From: Chlamydomonas sphaeroides
Lineage: Eukaryota > Chlorophyta > Chlorophyceae > Chlamydomonadales > Chlamydomonadaceae
Length of the DNA stretch: 64,000 nt
Assembly (NCBI GenBank): GCA_001662425.1
Contig: BDDC01000253.1
Location: 1 to 64,000, forward strand
Reading direction: 5' to 3'
How positions within the stretch are numbered: the first letter of the stretch is position 1; every line of letters begins with the position of its first letter. The position numbers were made by a program, and so were the translations under genes. The notes below the pieces were generated by a model. The model saw only the letters and a list, made by a program, of their open reading frames with translations. It made no database searches and was not told the origin of the DNA. Below are positions 1 to 11,201 of the stretch, in pieces.

Positions 1-69
1 GGGGCGAGGGGCGAGGGGCGAGGGGCGAGGGGCGAGGGGCGAGGGGCGAGGGGCGAGGGGCGAGGGGCA
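1..69. repeat. 7-bp tandem repeat (GGGGCGA)n at window edge
   Basis: About nine to ten head-to-tail copies of GGGGCGA start at the first base, so the array probably continues outside the window. It lies inside the second intron of the minus-strand basic-protein gene, just past the donor at 120/119. The unit does not resemble an algal telomere repeat (TTTTAGGG or TTTAGGG), so a subtelomeric reading is not supported. Confidence 0.9.
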
Positions 70-571
70 AGAGGCGGTGTGTGGCGCCCAAGCGGCGGAG
101 GCTGCGGGCGGCTGACACACCCGAAGCTCGCGCTGGCGCTGCCGCCGGGCCGCCTCCGCCGGGTCGAGCGGCTCCGCCGGCTCGCCGGCCTTGGCTTTCC
201 GCCGCTTCTTGCGGGCAGGGCTACCGGCGCCGGCTTCGGCAGGTGCAGCAGCTGCTGGCGTCTCTGCCTTGGCTGGCTTTGCTGGCTTGGCGGCGGCGGC
301 GGGCTTGCCGCTGGGCTCAGCTCCGGCAGCAGCGTCGGGGTCCCTGCGCGACGCCGAGGAGAGGGGTAGCTCGCTGTTATCCAGTGAGCAATGTATCATA
401 CTACTGCTTGCCAAGAATGGAACAGCGCTGCAAGCGAACGTTGGGCCCGGCGCATGCGGGCGGCGGCATAGTACACTCGCGCCGAGCAACTGCGCACCGT
501 TTGCGCTTCTTGGCTGCTACGCCATCTCCCTCTGCGGCCTGCTTCTTTGGCTTCTTCTTGTCCTCTGCCAT
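1..571 (-). CDS. basic Lys/Ala-rich protein, 5' part only (partial)
   Basis: Two exons are visible: 571-498 with the start codon at 571, and 343-121. The gene continues past the left edge through an intron holding a 7-bp tandem repeat. The junction restores frame exactly (exon 1 leaves two bases, and exon 2 supplies one). The roughly 99 visible residues begin MAEDKKKPKKQAAEGDG. They contain basic clusters (KKRKR, ARKKRRKAKA) separated by Ala/Pro/Lys stretches, and end in a charged helix-like segment (DPAEAARRQRQRELR). The clusters look like nuclear or nucleolar localisation signals, which is inference. I do not recognise the family. It is divergent from the BTB gene, with 435 bp between the two start codons. 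Confidence 0.5.
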
Positions 572-1006
572 CGTTCTTTCGCGAAAGTGGGGCGCAACAC
601 GCTCACGGCAATTTCGTGCAATGTATAGAAATACGGTACACCACTGTTATGGTACAGAAGCAAGGCAGGGTTCGGCACTGCAAGCTCAGGGCTCGTGCTG
701 TGCTCCATGGCTCAGCACAATGATGCACAGGTGGTGCACTTCGATGACTCTTCTGTTGCTGTGTTCACTACAACTAAATAAAAACTCTAGACATACACGC
801 GACGAAGGTAGTCGGCTGTCGGCTCCGACACCAGTACCTTCCGCACATCCTTCCGGGCAACGAGCTCTGGGCGGCAGTCGAGTCAAGCCTGAAACTCTTG
901 CAGACCGCGAAAAGGCCCCGCTCCACAGCCGGGACGAGCACGCCCAAGAAATCACTGGGTACACCCCACCAGCTCGCAGCCACGGCCCGCACCCGACTGC
1001 CCCGCG
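572..1006. promoter_or_regulatory. divergent intergenic region
   Basis: This 435-bp space lies between two start codons pointing away from each other, so it must hold both promoters and 5' UTRs. Its GC content is visibly lower than that of the flanking exons. I see no clear TATA box or other named motif. Confidence 0.4.
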
Positions 1007-2577
1007 ATGGCGCCCAAGCGCCGCCGCAGCTCGGCCTTCCTTCTAGCGGACGATGAGCCCGACCTGCGCATCCTGGTGCACGGCCGCGAGCAGCCGCTGC
1101 CCGCACACTTCGACGTGCTCAAGCTCATCAGCCAGGTCGTGAGGGACATGCCGCGGTCGGCCGACGGCCCCACGACCTGGGATCTGACGCGGCTGGTGCT
1201 CGAGGGCGAGAACACGCCCGTGTCCGAGGCGTCCGTGCAGCGCTGGCTGGACCTCATCTATTCCAGGCTCGACACCTCGCGCAGCGCTGACGTCTGCGAC
1301 TGGCTCGACGGCGTCTACCTGCTTCTGCTCTTCGCCGACGCGGTCGGCACCTGCGACGCCGCGCTTCACGACCTGTGCCGCAACCTGGTAGACCACCCCA
1401 AGCCACGCATCCTGCTGCACCTCGGCGCCGCTCGGACGGGCCCCGACGCATGGCCGCCGGACGCGGCAGGCGCCGCTCATGCAGGTCGGCCCAGCCTGGA
1501 GCTGCTGCTCCGCGGCCACATCTACCAGCTGGAGTTCAACGGCGACCTCACGGTCGGGCACGTGGCCGACAAGGCGCACGCGCCGCGGCAGGTGTTGCTG
1601 GCAGCGGCGCAGCTGGCGTCGCACCGCAAGCAGCTGCCGGGCGCCGTGGCGGCGGCGCTGGAGGGCTGGCTGTTTCTGGCGGGCCGGCTGGGCATGGTGC
1701 CGCTGGTGCGGCTGCTGCTGGACTTCGTGCGGCTGCACGTAGGGTGTGGGGTTGTGAGGGCTCTGGGCCGTGACAACGCCATGCGGCCGGCTTGCCCCCG
1801 GCCGGCAGCAGCTCACCCGCAAGCTGCAGCACGGCACTTGCTGGCCGCTCGTGTCATGCACTCGCCGCGAGGCCCCTGCTCCCGGCTCCCCACGCTCCTT
1901 CGGCCCCTCCGCAGCTGCTGCCCAGCAAGCGCTCGCTGCTGGACGGCGCCATGCAGGCGGTCTTCTCGCCCCGCGTGCTGCAGTGCATGCCTCGCGAGGT
2001 GAGGGATGCGCGACAGGCGGGGTCATGGATGCGCTGCACCGCACGACTTGCCTAGCAGGGGTCACTCCATGCCGCGTGCAGCCATGCCGGAACTCGGTAG
2101 CCCAAGGCTCCACGCGCCAGCCGAGGCTGCCAAGGCACACGAGCCGCATGTGCGCCATGCCGGCGCCCGTGCAGCCGCAGCCACAGCACCCCACACGGTC
2201 GTGTCGTGCCTGCAGCCGCACGCACGCGCTGAGCTGCCGTACACCCGTGCCGTACGCAGGTGCTGTACGAGGGCTTCCTCCGCGACGCGCTGCTGTGCCG
2301 GCCGTCGGACGTGCAGCTGTCGAACGCGACACCCATTGTGGCGCAGTTCAAGTCGCCCGCCGCCGCGGCGCTGGTCGCCGGCGGCGCGGCGCCGCTGCGC
2401 ACCTCCGTCGCCGCGCACCTGAGCGGCAGCAGCAGCCGCAGCCGGCTCCGCCTGTCAGTCCAAGGTGCATTAGCTGCGGGCACGCCGCTCAACTGCACGT
2501 TAGGCGGCCCGGACGCGCCCTCCAGTGAGCGAGCCGTCAGGCAGGCGCTCGAAGCGCTGGCGGCGGCCGAGGCATGA
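1007..2577 (+). CDS. BTB/POZ-like domain protein
   Basis: Three exons (1007-1738, 1915-1998, 2260-2577), all in phase 0 with GT-AG introns, give 377 residues. Residues about 15-125 look like a BTB/POZ fold: an N-terminal strand pair (DLRILVHGREQPLP), the helix HFDVLKLISQVVRDMP, and the paired helices YLLLLFADAVGTCDAALHDLC. A basic MAPKRRR start precedes this. A second helical region with many Leu/Ala follows (about 160-245), and the C-terminal third has no recognised motif. BTB proteins usually dimerise or act as adaptors for CUL3 ubiquitin ligases; that role is family knowledge, not shown here. The gene structure is well supported, while the domain call rests on pattern only. Confidence 0.65.
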
Positions 2578-3432
2578 GCCCGGTGGGTGGCTGTGGATGC
2601 ATGCACCGGACCGACCGGGGCCGACTTGGCCTGCATCTGGAGGGTGGCTTAATTGGCTGGGGTGTGTGGTAATTTATTGGGAGGTGTGATGGGGGCTTGC
2701 GACAACTTGAGGCGAGTCCGTGTGCGCTGGGTGGGCCCATGTTTGCCGAGAGTTCTGGCATGACGTGCGGCGACGGCGGCGTAGTGCGGCGGCGGTGGGC
2801 ACTGTGACGTGCGGTGCACCGCGGAACGGCGATGGCCCGGGGCGCGCGTTGCTTGTGCCTGGAGCAGGCGCTAATGTTCATTCGCTTTATTTATCTGTGG
2901 GTATGCGGAATGGTGCTCGATATGCTGCTGTATGCATATGCAGCCGGGAGGCAGCTAGGCCGATTAGAATGCATGGACGCCGGGAGGCCGGGTGGTGTCC
3001 CAAGGAACGCGGAATACGTCGGGAGCGCAGGCGGCGGCGCAATGCGTGCGCCCCAAGGCCACATGGCGCTGGCGAAGGGCGGCCATGTTGTCGGGTTGCG
3101 GACGACGTGCATGATGGTCCTCTGGCACAGCCGGCAACATGCGCACCAACCACACGTGCGCACACTGCCACGTGGAGCAGGCAGGGACCCGCCCGGGATA
3201 GTCTTACATGTGTGCACGCATGAGCTGTATGCGGACCCTGCGCCCTGGGGCTATAAAACAATAAACCGGCTGGCCCCTGGTGCCAGCGCAGCGGCGCGAG
3301 CGGGGCCGCCTGTAAGCGAGGCGGCACGCTTCCCAGTCTCGGCCCCTCAGCACCATCGGGTGCCCGCACGCAGCAGCGCATGTTGGCGCCCGGCGCTGCG
3401 GCAGCCTGCTGCCTCCCGCCCTGCCTGCCGGC
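2578..3432. other. convergent intergenic region / 3' UTRs
   Basis: No convincing gene lies here. The stretch separates the plus-strand BTB gene stop from the minus-strand mTERF-like gene stop. On the minus strand a TGTAA motif (TTACA on plus at 3204-3208) lies about 225 bp past the mTERF-like stop, a plausible polyadenylation signal in the green-algal style. Confidence 0.5.
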
Positions 3433-6400
3433 TCACGGCGCCTGCCGCAGCTGAGGGGCCACCACGTCCTCCCACTGCTGCTGCGGCATCTGAAGCGCCA
3501 GGGCAAAGCTGACGGCGTCCTCCATGCCTGCCAGTGGGGCGGGGCAGTGAGGCAGTGACGGGGCAGTGACGGGGCAGTGATCATGCGTCGGGTGACATGA
3601 GTGACCGCTGATGCCAGCACCGGAGCCGCCCAGCTGCAAGCAGTACCGGAAGCAGCAAGCAGGACGGGCGGCGACCTACCTGCCGCCGCCAGCTCCTGCA
3701 GCCGGCCCAGTCGACCGCGATGCCGCAGAACCGCCAGCAGCTCCGCCGCCGCCGCCGCCACACAGTCCAGGCTCTCGCCGCCGGCCTGAGCCGCGGCCTG
3801 GCCGTGGCGGTCGTACGGCGCCGCCGCGCGATCCCCTGCCGTACTGCCGTACAGGTAGCGCTGCAGCTCGCGCCGCCAGGCGCTGCCTCGGCGTAGCAGC
3901 TCCATGGCCTGCGGCCAGCGTAGGGGGCCGCGGGGTTGAGGGCCAGGCCGCAGCCGAGCGCCTAGGTGAGTCCAGAGCGTTGAGGCGCATTCCGTGCGGA
4001 TGCGCGCGCCGTTGCCGTGGTGCCATGCGTCGTGCCGCTGCCGGTGAGTCCGGTGTGTAAAGTAGAACAGTGTGTGCCACGAGGAGTGAGTGGCCGACAT
4101 CACGCGGGTACCCACCTCGGCCACGCGCTGCTGCTCGTCCGCAGACAGGCCGTCCGCCAGCACCGCCGCCTCGCCGCGACTTGCCAGCACCAGCGCGCCC
4201 GCCGCGGGCCGACCCAGACCGAGCACCGCCGCCAGCCGGCCCACCGCCGCCGCCAGCCGCCGGCTGCGGGCCCGCAAAGTGGCCTCCTGGCCATCCCGGC
4301 CGCGTGGCTGCGGCCCCGGCGGCGCCGGCGGCAGCAGCAGCCGCAGCATGCCGAAGTCCAGGACGGCATCAGCGTAGCGGAGTAGCAGCGCCGCCGCGTC
4401 CTGCGGCATCGCCGCCACCTGCGCAGGGCCCGACGGCGGCGCGCCGCTAGCTCGCGCTGCTGCCATTGCCGGCGGCGCCGCCAGGTCTGCCCAGTCGGGG
4501 TCGCTGGCGGCGCCGCCGGAGCCGTCGTCCGCAGCGGCCGTCAGCGCTAGCAGTACGGCAGCGCACGTGTGCAGCGTGGGCGCGTCGTACAGGAGTCCCG
4601 GCAGCGCACGGAGCACGGCGGCGACGTCGGGCGCCGCCGCGACGGCGCCGCCGCCGAGCCAGGCCCAGATCGCGTAGCCGGCGGCGTTCACCGCCGCCGC
4701 CGGCGCCGCCAGCAGCGGCGCGTGCTGCCGCGGCAGCGGCAGTTTCGGCGTCGCCGCCGGCGCCGCCGGCAGCAGGATCTGCGGCAGCGCCTCCGCCGGC
4801 ACGCCGAGCCATGAGCTGAGTGCCTGTGCCGTGGCCTGCAGCTCCGTCATCGGCGCCACCAACAGCCGCGGCGCCGCCGGCAGCACCTGCAGCCACAGCC
4901 ATGCCCGCGCCGCGGCGGCGCGAGCCGCCTCGTCTTGCCGCGGTAGCAGCCCGCCGCCACGCCCTTGTGCTGCCGCGTCCCGTGCCGATGGCTCCGCCAT
5001 CCCCTGCATCCCGGCGTCGTCCTGCGGCTGCTGCGGCCCCGACGCGGGCGCCAGCATGGCCAGGAGCTGCGCCTCGCGGACGCGCAGGTCCAGCGGCACG
5101 GCCACCAGGCCCAGCGCCGCAGCCGGCGCCAGAAGCCCCTCCAGCAGCTCCTCGGCCACGCGTACGTCCCGGTCTGGGCCCCGGCCGCGGCCGCCGCTTG
5201 GCCCCTGCCGTGCGGAGTACCGCTCGCGCCCATCCCTCTGCTCCTCCTGGTCGTCCTGGTTGTCGTCCTCATCGTCGTCGGCAGCATCGGCGGCGCTGGG
5301 CCGGTCGTTGTCGGGGTGGCAAGGGTCGAGCGAGGCCGGCCGGAGGATGGGCAGGGGCCAGGTTCCCGCATCCAGGGCCAGGCACACGGGCTCTAGGCGC
5401 TGCTTGCGATGCGCATCGGCGATGGCCTGCGGCTCGTGCCAGCAGCAGCAGACGCGTCGTGTTGTTCGGGCAAGGGAAGCAGCAGGGTACACAGCAGCCC
5501 AGCAGGCTGTGCTGTCAAGCGCGACCGAGGATCCTACAGCTCCAATGACACATGTTGACATGGGCTGAAACCCTGGCAGCTGCAGCCATCAAGCGCCATA
5601 CTCCCGGAGGTTGCCTCCGGCCCCACACCCTCCGACGGCAGCGTCACTCACCCGCACCCAGGCCAGCGTGCTGACGCCCCGCTCATAAGGGCTCAGCAGC
5701 GCCAGCACCGCCCCCTCCCTCGCCGTAGGCGCCAACAGCCGGCCCAGCAGCAGCTGCGGCGCCGCCCGCGCCATGGCCGCCGCCATGCGCCGAGCCGCCG
5801 CCAGCACCAGCGGCCGCCCTGGCCCATGCCCGGGCCCGGGCCCGTAGCTGCTTGGGCCGCGGCCCGCGCCGCCGCCGCCAGAGCTGCGAACCGACGCAGC
5901 CGCCGACACCTCCAGCAGTGCAAAGGTCAGGGTCTTGAGCGCGACCGCAGCGCGCCGTGGCCGCAGCAGGAGCACCTCGGGGCACGACATGACCAGCTGC
6001 GCTAGCGGAGGCCGCTGGGGCTGCTGGCCCCGCTGCGCCTGCCCGTGGCCCTGGTTCGGCCCCGTGGCGGCGCCGGGCAGCAGCCGCTGCTGGCGAGGCA
6101 GGAAGAGTAGCCACTCGCGCAGCCACTCGGCTGCTTCCCGCAGCTCCCCGGGCGGGGCCAGCGCCAGCGCAGGCTGCGCCGCCAGCAGCGCCGCGGCGTC
6201 GCGGCCGCCGATGCACAGCAGCTGCTGCAGCAGCTGCTGGCAGGACGCCAGCTGCGAAGACGCCAGGGATGGGCCGGGCTGGAATCGGTGGGGGACGGCA
6301 GAGCCAGGCGGTGGACATGGGCCTTTCTCTGCGGACGAGCGACGCTGGACTTGTCCTCGCCCCCGGTACGCACCTGCTCCGGGGTGCACAGCAGCAGGCT

Positions 6401-8659
6401 CGCGTTGAGCTCCGCACCCGCAGCGCAGCCTGTGCCGGCGCCGGCTGCCAGTCGCACCACGCCCATCGCGGCGGCGGCCCGTGCCCGCAGCTGGTGCGGC
6501 GTCAGCGCCATGAGCCGCGGCTGCCGCTGCAGGCAGGCCAGCGCCGCGGGGCGGCTCAGCGCCAGGGCGGCCGCCAGTGCCTCGCACCTGGTTCGACACG
6601 GACGCACGCAGTAGGGGTCAGGGTGCTGCGAAGCCGTGGCAGGGGAGGCAGCTGGGGTTGTCGTGGCGGTTCACAGAGTCGTCTGTGGGCTGCATCGCAA
6701 GGCTGGCGCCGCGCGTGCGGGCCCTAGGACGCATAGCGAGCCCACGCCCCGCATACCGGCCCGAGACCGCGGGCTCGAGACCATTGCAGCCATGGCCGCT
6801 GCGGCGCGTCCGTGGCCAACGGCGTCGGGCCCCCCGCTCCCGGCCCCGACCCACATGGCCAGCAGCGGCCGCGGGCCGGCCAGCGCCAGCGACGGCTCCG
6901 CCGCCAGCTCCTGCACCGCCGCCGCCAGCGGCCTGCCGTCGCCCAGCCACACCGCCAGCTCCGCGGCGCACAGCTGCGATGGGCCGCACACGAGGGATGG
7001 ATGGTGGTAAGGGGTTTGTAGATCACACGCCACGGACCGGCTGGGCCCTGGCCCCTGGGTCTGCCTGGCGCATGCGGGGCCGATTGAGTCTATCGAGCTT
7101 TATCATTGGCGTGTCGATAGAGTTCAATGCAGGATACGAGGGCTGATCCGGGACAGAGGACACAAAGGCCCCTGGCCGCCAGCTGGCACGTAATGCCCGG
7201 GACAGCGCACCTGCAGGCCGTCGGCCCCCAGCTCCGCCAGCAGCGGCCGCGCGGCAATCTGCGGGCGCACACGCCAGCGCAGCGCGGGCGCGCGCCGTCA
7301 GGCGGTCCCAGCCCGTCACCAGCCACCACACACAGGTCGGGCCAGGCCAGGCCAGGCGCAAGCTAGCCAGCCACCGCGCAGGGCTGACGCGGCCATGCTG
7401 GCCTTGCACGCCCGAGAACCCCCAGCCCCAGCCCCGGCCGCTCACCGCCGCGGCAGCCCATTCCAGCGGCGCGCTCATGGCCGCCGCCAGCGCCTTGACC
7501 CGCGCCGCCACGCCGAAGCTGATGTCGCACATCAGCACTGGCGCAGCCGTGTACAGCGCAGCCGCCGCCTGGCGCGACAGCCCTGTGGCTTTGTGAAGCG
7601 CCTCACACCGCTCGTCCACTGTGGGCGGAGCAAGACCGGTGGCGGCCAGCGGGCGAACCAAGAACGGGTAAGCAAGGGCATGAGGGGCAGGATGGGGGCA
7701 GCGCTCCTCGCACCTCCACCCGCCCGCTGACGAGCGAGGAAAGGAGGGCTGCAACGAAACGGGGCCTGTGCGCCGTTCTGGCCCCGTAACCCGGCCCCCG
7801 GCCAGCCTCTCACACAGCTCCCTGCGCCGGACCACCGGCAGCTTGAACCAGGTTGAGCGCCGCGGCAGCGCGTCGTCCGCCGAGAAGCGCCCGCGCCGCC
7901 GCACCGTGCCCGCCGCCGCAAACTGCCGCCGCAGCGCCAGCAGCCGCATGTCCGCGTCGCGGTAGAAGGGGCCCCACAGCAGCGTGCGGGCAGCGGCCTT
8001 GCGTGCGTTGCGCTGCAGGCGGCTGATGTGGGGCGGCGTGTAGGGCTCGTCTGCAGGCGGTGGAGGAGGGGAGGGTCAGGGAGGGCAGGGAAGGGCCGCA
8101 GCAGGCGGGGCCGTTGGGGCCGCGGGCTGTGGCGGGGATGCTGGGAGCTCGCGCGCCGACGAGCGGATGGGCGGTGCGGGGTGAGGCTCTCCGCCTCACC
8201 TTGCCCATAGCGCCGCTCCAGCTCCCGCAGCTCCTCGGCCATGGGGCCCCGCAAGGGGCCGCTCTCATCCTCCTCGTCGCCATCGTTGTCGCGGCTGGCG
8301 GTGCGGTCGCGGCCGCTGGTCAGAGGCCGCCGCGCTAGCCCTGATGGCGAGCTCGTGTGCGGCGCCCGAGGCGGCGCGCTGGTGCGGCGGCCCGCTGGCG
8401 CCGTTCCCCTGCCGCCGCCGGTGCGGCCGCCGGCGCCGCTGCGGCCGCCGCTGCGGCCGCCAGCGTTGCCGTAAGTCGCCGGCCGGCCCGGGCTTGCTGC
8501 AGCAACCAGACTAGTAGCCCTGCCAGCGGCGCAAGGGGCCTGGGTAGCTGCTGCCGGTTGATGAACGCCGGCGCTGAGGCGCGACACCGGCCCCTGGGGC
8601 GCTGACGACCGCGAGCATGCCGTAGCGGGCCGTGGCCGCGACAACGAGACGGAACTCAT
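3433..8659 (-). CDS. mTERF-like organellar protein (long)
   Basis: Ten exons keep one frame: 8659-8200, 8050-7814, 7618-7446, 7258-7211, 6973-6855, 6587-6374, 6251-5652, 5426-4116, 3908-3680 and 3527-3433, giving 1161 residues. The first about 85 residues are rich in Ser, Ala, Arg and Gly without acids, as in a chloroplast or mitochondrial transit peptide. Repeated mTERF-type units follow, such as APVLMCDISFGVAARVKAL, QPRLMALTPHQLRARAAA, QPALALAPPGELREAAEW and CPEVLLLRPRRAAVALKTL. These have the Pro-x-Leu-Leu spacing of the helical repeats that bind organellar nucleic acid. An acidic linker (DDDEDDNQDDQEEQ) near 5250 divides the protein, and repeats in the C-terminal half are weaker. Family proteins are usually 300-600 residues, so two genes cannot be fully excluded, but the exon 7/8 junction is in frame with strong splice sites. 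Confidence 0.78.
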
Positions 8660-9137
8660 GCCGAGCGACCTGCCATGATGCCCTATCGGTCGGGGGTGCT
8701 TCGCGAGCCGCGCCCGGGCGCCATCTGCTGGTGTGCACTGCGGTCTGCAGCTCTAATCGGCTGACACCACTCGATTGTGTCGTAATAAGACTGCCAATTT
8801 GTCGCGCAACCCTCTGCGCGCAGTAGAGGTCTGGCGAGGCGTCGCGTAAGTCGGTTTTTGCAGCGAACGTCAGCGAGCCCTGGTCTGCTATCTGAGCGAT
8901 GAATTTATATGTAAGTGGAGACACTGGTATGAGTCGTGTGATGAGCGACGCTGTATTCACCGCAGCTTGCATCCGGCGTCCGCCTCCTCATTTCTCGTCG
9001 CACCCTGCTCTCGCACACCACACTACGCGCTGACATACAAAGTCCACAATTGACACCGAAGTGGTCTTTGGCAAGTCCGCGACAGCTTTCTACTCGCTCC
9101 CAGCACGCCAGCGCTGCGACTCGCTCTGCACACCACA
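8660..9137. promoter_or_regulatory. divergent promoter region (mTERF-like / ferredoxin)
   Basis: This 478-bp region lies between two divergent genes that both encode proteins with likely organelle-targeting leaders, so it should contain both promoters. It is less GC-rich than the coding parts. A short sequence TCCACAATTGA near 9044 recurs near 16350 in another intergenic stretch. No named box was identified. Confidence 0.4.
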
Positions 9138-10764
9138 ATGCGCCTGAGCACGACGTCAGCGCAGGCACGGCACAGGGCGTGGGACGGCGCATGGGCGGGG
9201 CAAGGTGCCAGGCGCGCGCACCCGACTGGTGCACGGCCCTAGAGGACCCTCAACCCCACGCCGTCCCCTGCAGGCCTGCCATCGGCTGGCATGCTCTTCC
9301 CATCGCCTAGCTCCGCTTCCAATTCTTGCGGCCCGCCCTAGCCCTGCGGCCACGGCCTCGCCGGTAGCGGCGGCGGCAGCGGCAACCGGCGACGCAGCTG
9401 CGTCCAATGACTACAGCACCGTGACGGGTAGGGGCCGCTGCCAGCGCACGAACCCAGCAGACCTTTGCAGAGAGCAAGAGAGGTGCTCCTGCGACCTACG
9501 ACCTCTGCAGCTCGCTGCCAACTGCTGCTAGCGTGACACGTCATGTGACCCACATGGATAGCCCCGCATTGGCAAGCACCTCGCGCCAAGAGGCACCAAG
9601 CGATGGCCCCCCAGACTGAAGCGTTGCCTTGCCACTCTCTTGCCCTCGCATAGGCCCCATGGGTGAGGCGGCCATGAAGCGGATGGCCGCCAGCCTCCGC
9701 ATCGGCACCCCGGGGCGCCACCTGTTCCTGTGCTCCGACCAGACAGTGGCCAAGTGCTGTAGCAAGGTGCGGTGCGCCGCCTGCGCCTGGGCGCCGGCCG
9801 CCCAGCGGCGCGCGGCAGCCTCGCAACAGCACCCGCGCGTTGGCTCCTGGGCTCCTGACGTCCCGCAGCCCTGCCTACGGCTGCTGCAAGCCTTGGCACC
9901 CATTCATTCTTGTTCCACAAAAAGCCATGGCACAGACTCGGGTGGAGGTGTGCGCCAGGGTGTCTAGCATGGCGGTGGCGGGGCCGCCATTGCTGGCCCC
10001 TGGGCCGCTCATGTGGGTCGCTCATGTGGGTCGTTCGTGCGCCCAACCCGTGGGCTGTTCTCGCCCTGCGCCCCTGCTGCCCATCCGCCCTCCCGGCCGC
10101 CCGCAGGAGGACAGCATCAAGAGCTGGGACTATCTGAAGAAGAGGTGCAAGGTGGGCCGCCGGGGGGCCCGCAAGCAGCACAGGAAGCGCCGGTTCTTGC
10201 TTGGTACCGTAGGTTGCGGCCAACAGTCGACGGCCGCGGCCTGTGGAATGCACCGCCCCACGCCACCCTCCGATCAGGAGCTTGGGCTGGAGAGCGGCGA
10301 GGCGCCGTTCTGGCGCACCAAAGCCAACTGCCTCCGCATCTGCGCCATGGGCCCTGTGGCGGTGGTCTATCCAGAGCAGGTGCGCGGGAGAGGGCAGGGC
10401 CCCGTAGGGCTGTACCTGCCGCGCCGGGTTGTGTTTTGGGTGGCTCCTGGCGAGCCGACGGACCTCGCCGCGTGGAGGGCAGTACACGCCAGCAGCTGGC
10501 GCTGCGTCTTTCTTTGGATTGTGGGCCGTAGGAACTGTCGGCAGTGTGGCGGCCGGGTAGCCGGGCCTGTGCCGCCCGCTGCAGCTCCTGACTGACGTGG
10601 GCCTGTCCACCCGTGGTGTGCCCCTGTGGCTGTGCCCCGCCACGTCTCCTATCCCCCAGGTTTACTACCACTCTTGCACGCCCGAGGTGTTGGAGCGCAT
10701 TCTGCAGGAGCACATTATTGGCGGCAAGGTGGTGGAGGAGTTCCACATCAAGGCGCCGGCATAG
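9138..10764 (+). CDS. thioredoxin-like [2Fe-2S] ferredoxin, probably chloroplast-targeted
   Basis: Six exons (9138-9204, 9311-9427, 9654-9766, 10107-10151, 10278-10379, 10660-10764) give 182 residues in continuous frame. The first about 65 residues (MRLSTTSAQARHR, then Ala/Ser/Thr-rich) look like a transit peptide. The rest matches the thioredoxin-fold [2Fe-2S] ferredoxin family. The segment HLFLCSDQTVAKCC carries the first cluster cysteines. NCLRICAMGPVAVVYPE carries the CxxxC pair, followed by the typical G-P-x-x-x-V-Y-P strand. The C-terminal helix is TPEVLERILQEHIIGG. Four cysteines in this arrangement would hold one 2Fe-2S cluster for electron transfer; the physiological partner is unknown. 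The start codon is inferred: it is the one that puts exon 1 in phase, and other upstream ATGs exist. Confidence 0.87.
9901..9919 (+). repeat. dispersed repeat B, copy 1
   Basis: CATTCATTCTTGTTCCACA in the third intron of the ferredoxin gene matches 18 of 19 bases at 50588-50606. Confidence 0.55.
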
Positions 10765-11201
10765 CTCGCGAGGCGTGGTAGCATTGCACAAGTTGGCGGT
10801 GGCGTAGCTCAGAGCAAAGGCATAGCCAGGCCTGCGTGCGGCGGTGCTGATGTCGGTGTTAGCGAGTGACAGAGCAGGGTTGGTGGCAAGACTGCGCGAG
10901 GCAGGAGAGAGACGCGAGTGCGTGGGTTCGTGAGGGTTGAGGGAAGGGGATGAGCGTGTGTCATACGTTTGGGCGTGCGATGGTTAAGCAAGTTGGAAGG
11001 GGGCCCTGAATTCTCGTTGCATGGCTGTAGTGGCTCGTGGCGGCGGGGGGAGGGCAGTGTGGTGCGGTGGACGCGGGTCATGCATGGGTGAAGAAGGGTT
11101 TGTAGGGTTCGTGCCATGGGCCCCGTTGCGCTTAGCGCAACGCAGAACAGCACACAAACCACACACGCACACACTACTGAACGTGCTATGGGCTCATTGA
11201 C
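10765..11201. other. intergenic region between tandem genes
   Basis: No gene is seen in these 437 bp between the ferredoxin stop and the F-box/ankyrin start. The sequence is G-rich on the plus strand, with no recognisable promoter motif. Confidence 0.4.

Noticed and set aside
1..69. Telomere or subtelomere at the left edge
   Set aside because: The unit GGGGCGA is not an algal telomere repeat, and it sits inside an intron of a gene that continues leftwards.
5589..6599. Separate 336-codon minus-strand gene ending at 5589
   Set aside because: A strong GTGAGT donor at 5651 precedes that stop and joins in frame to the exon starting at 5426, so the frame is part of the mTERF-like gene.
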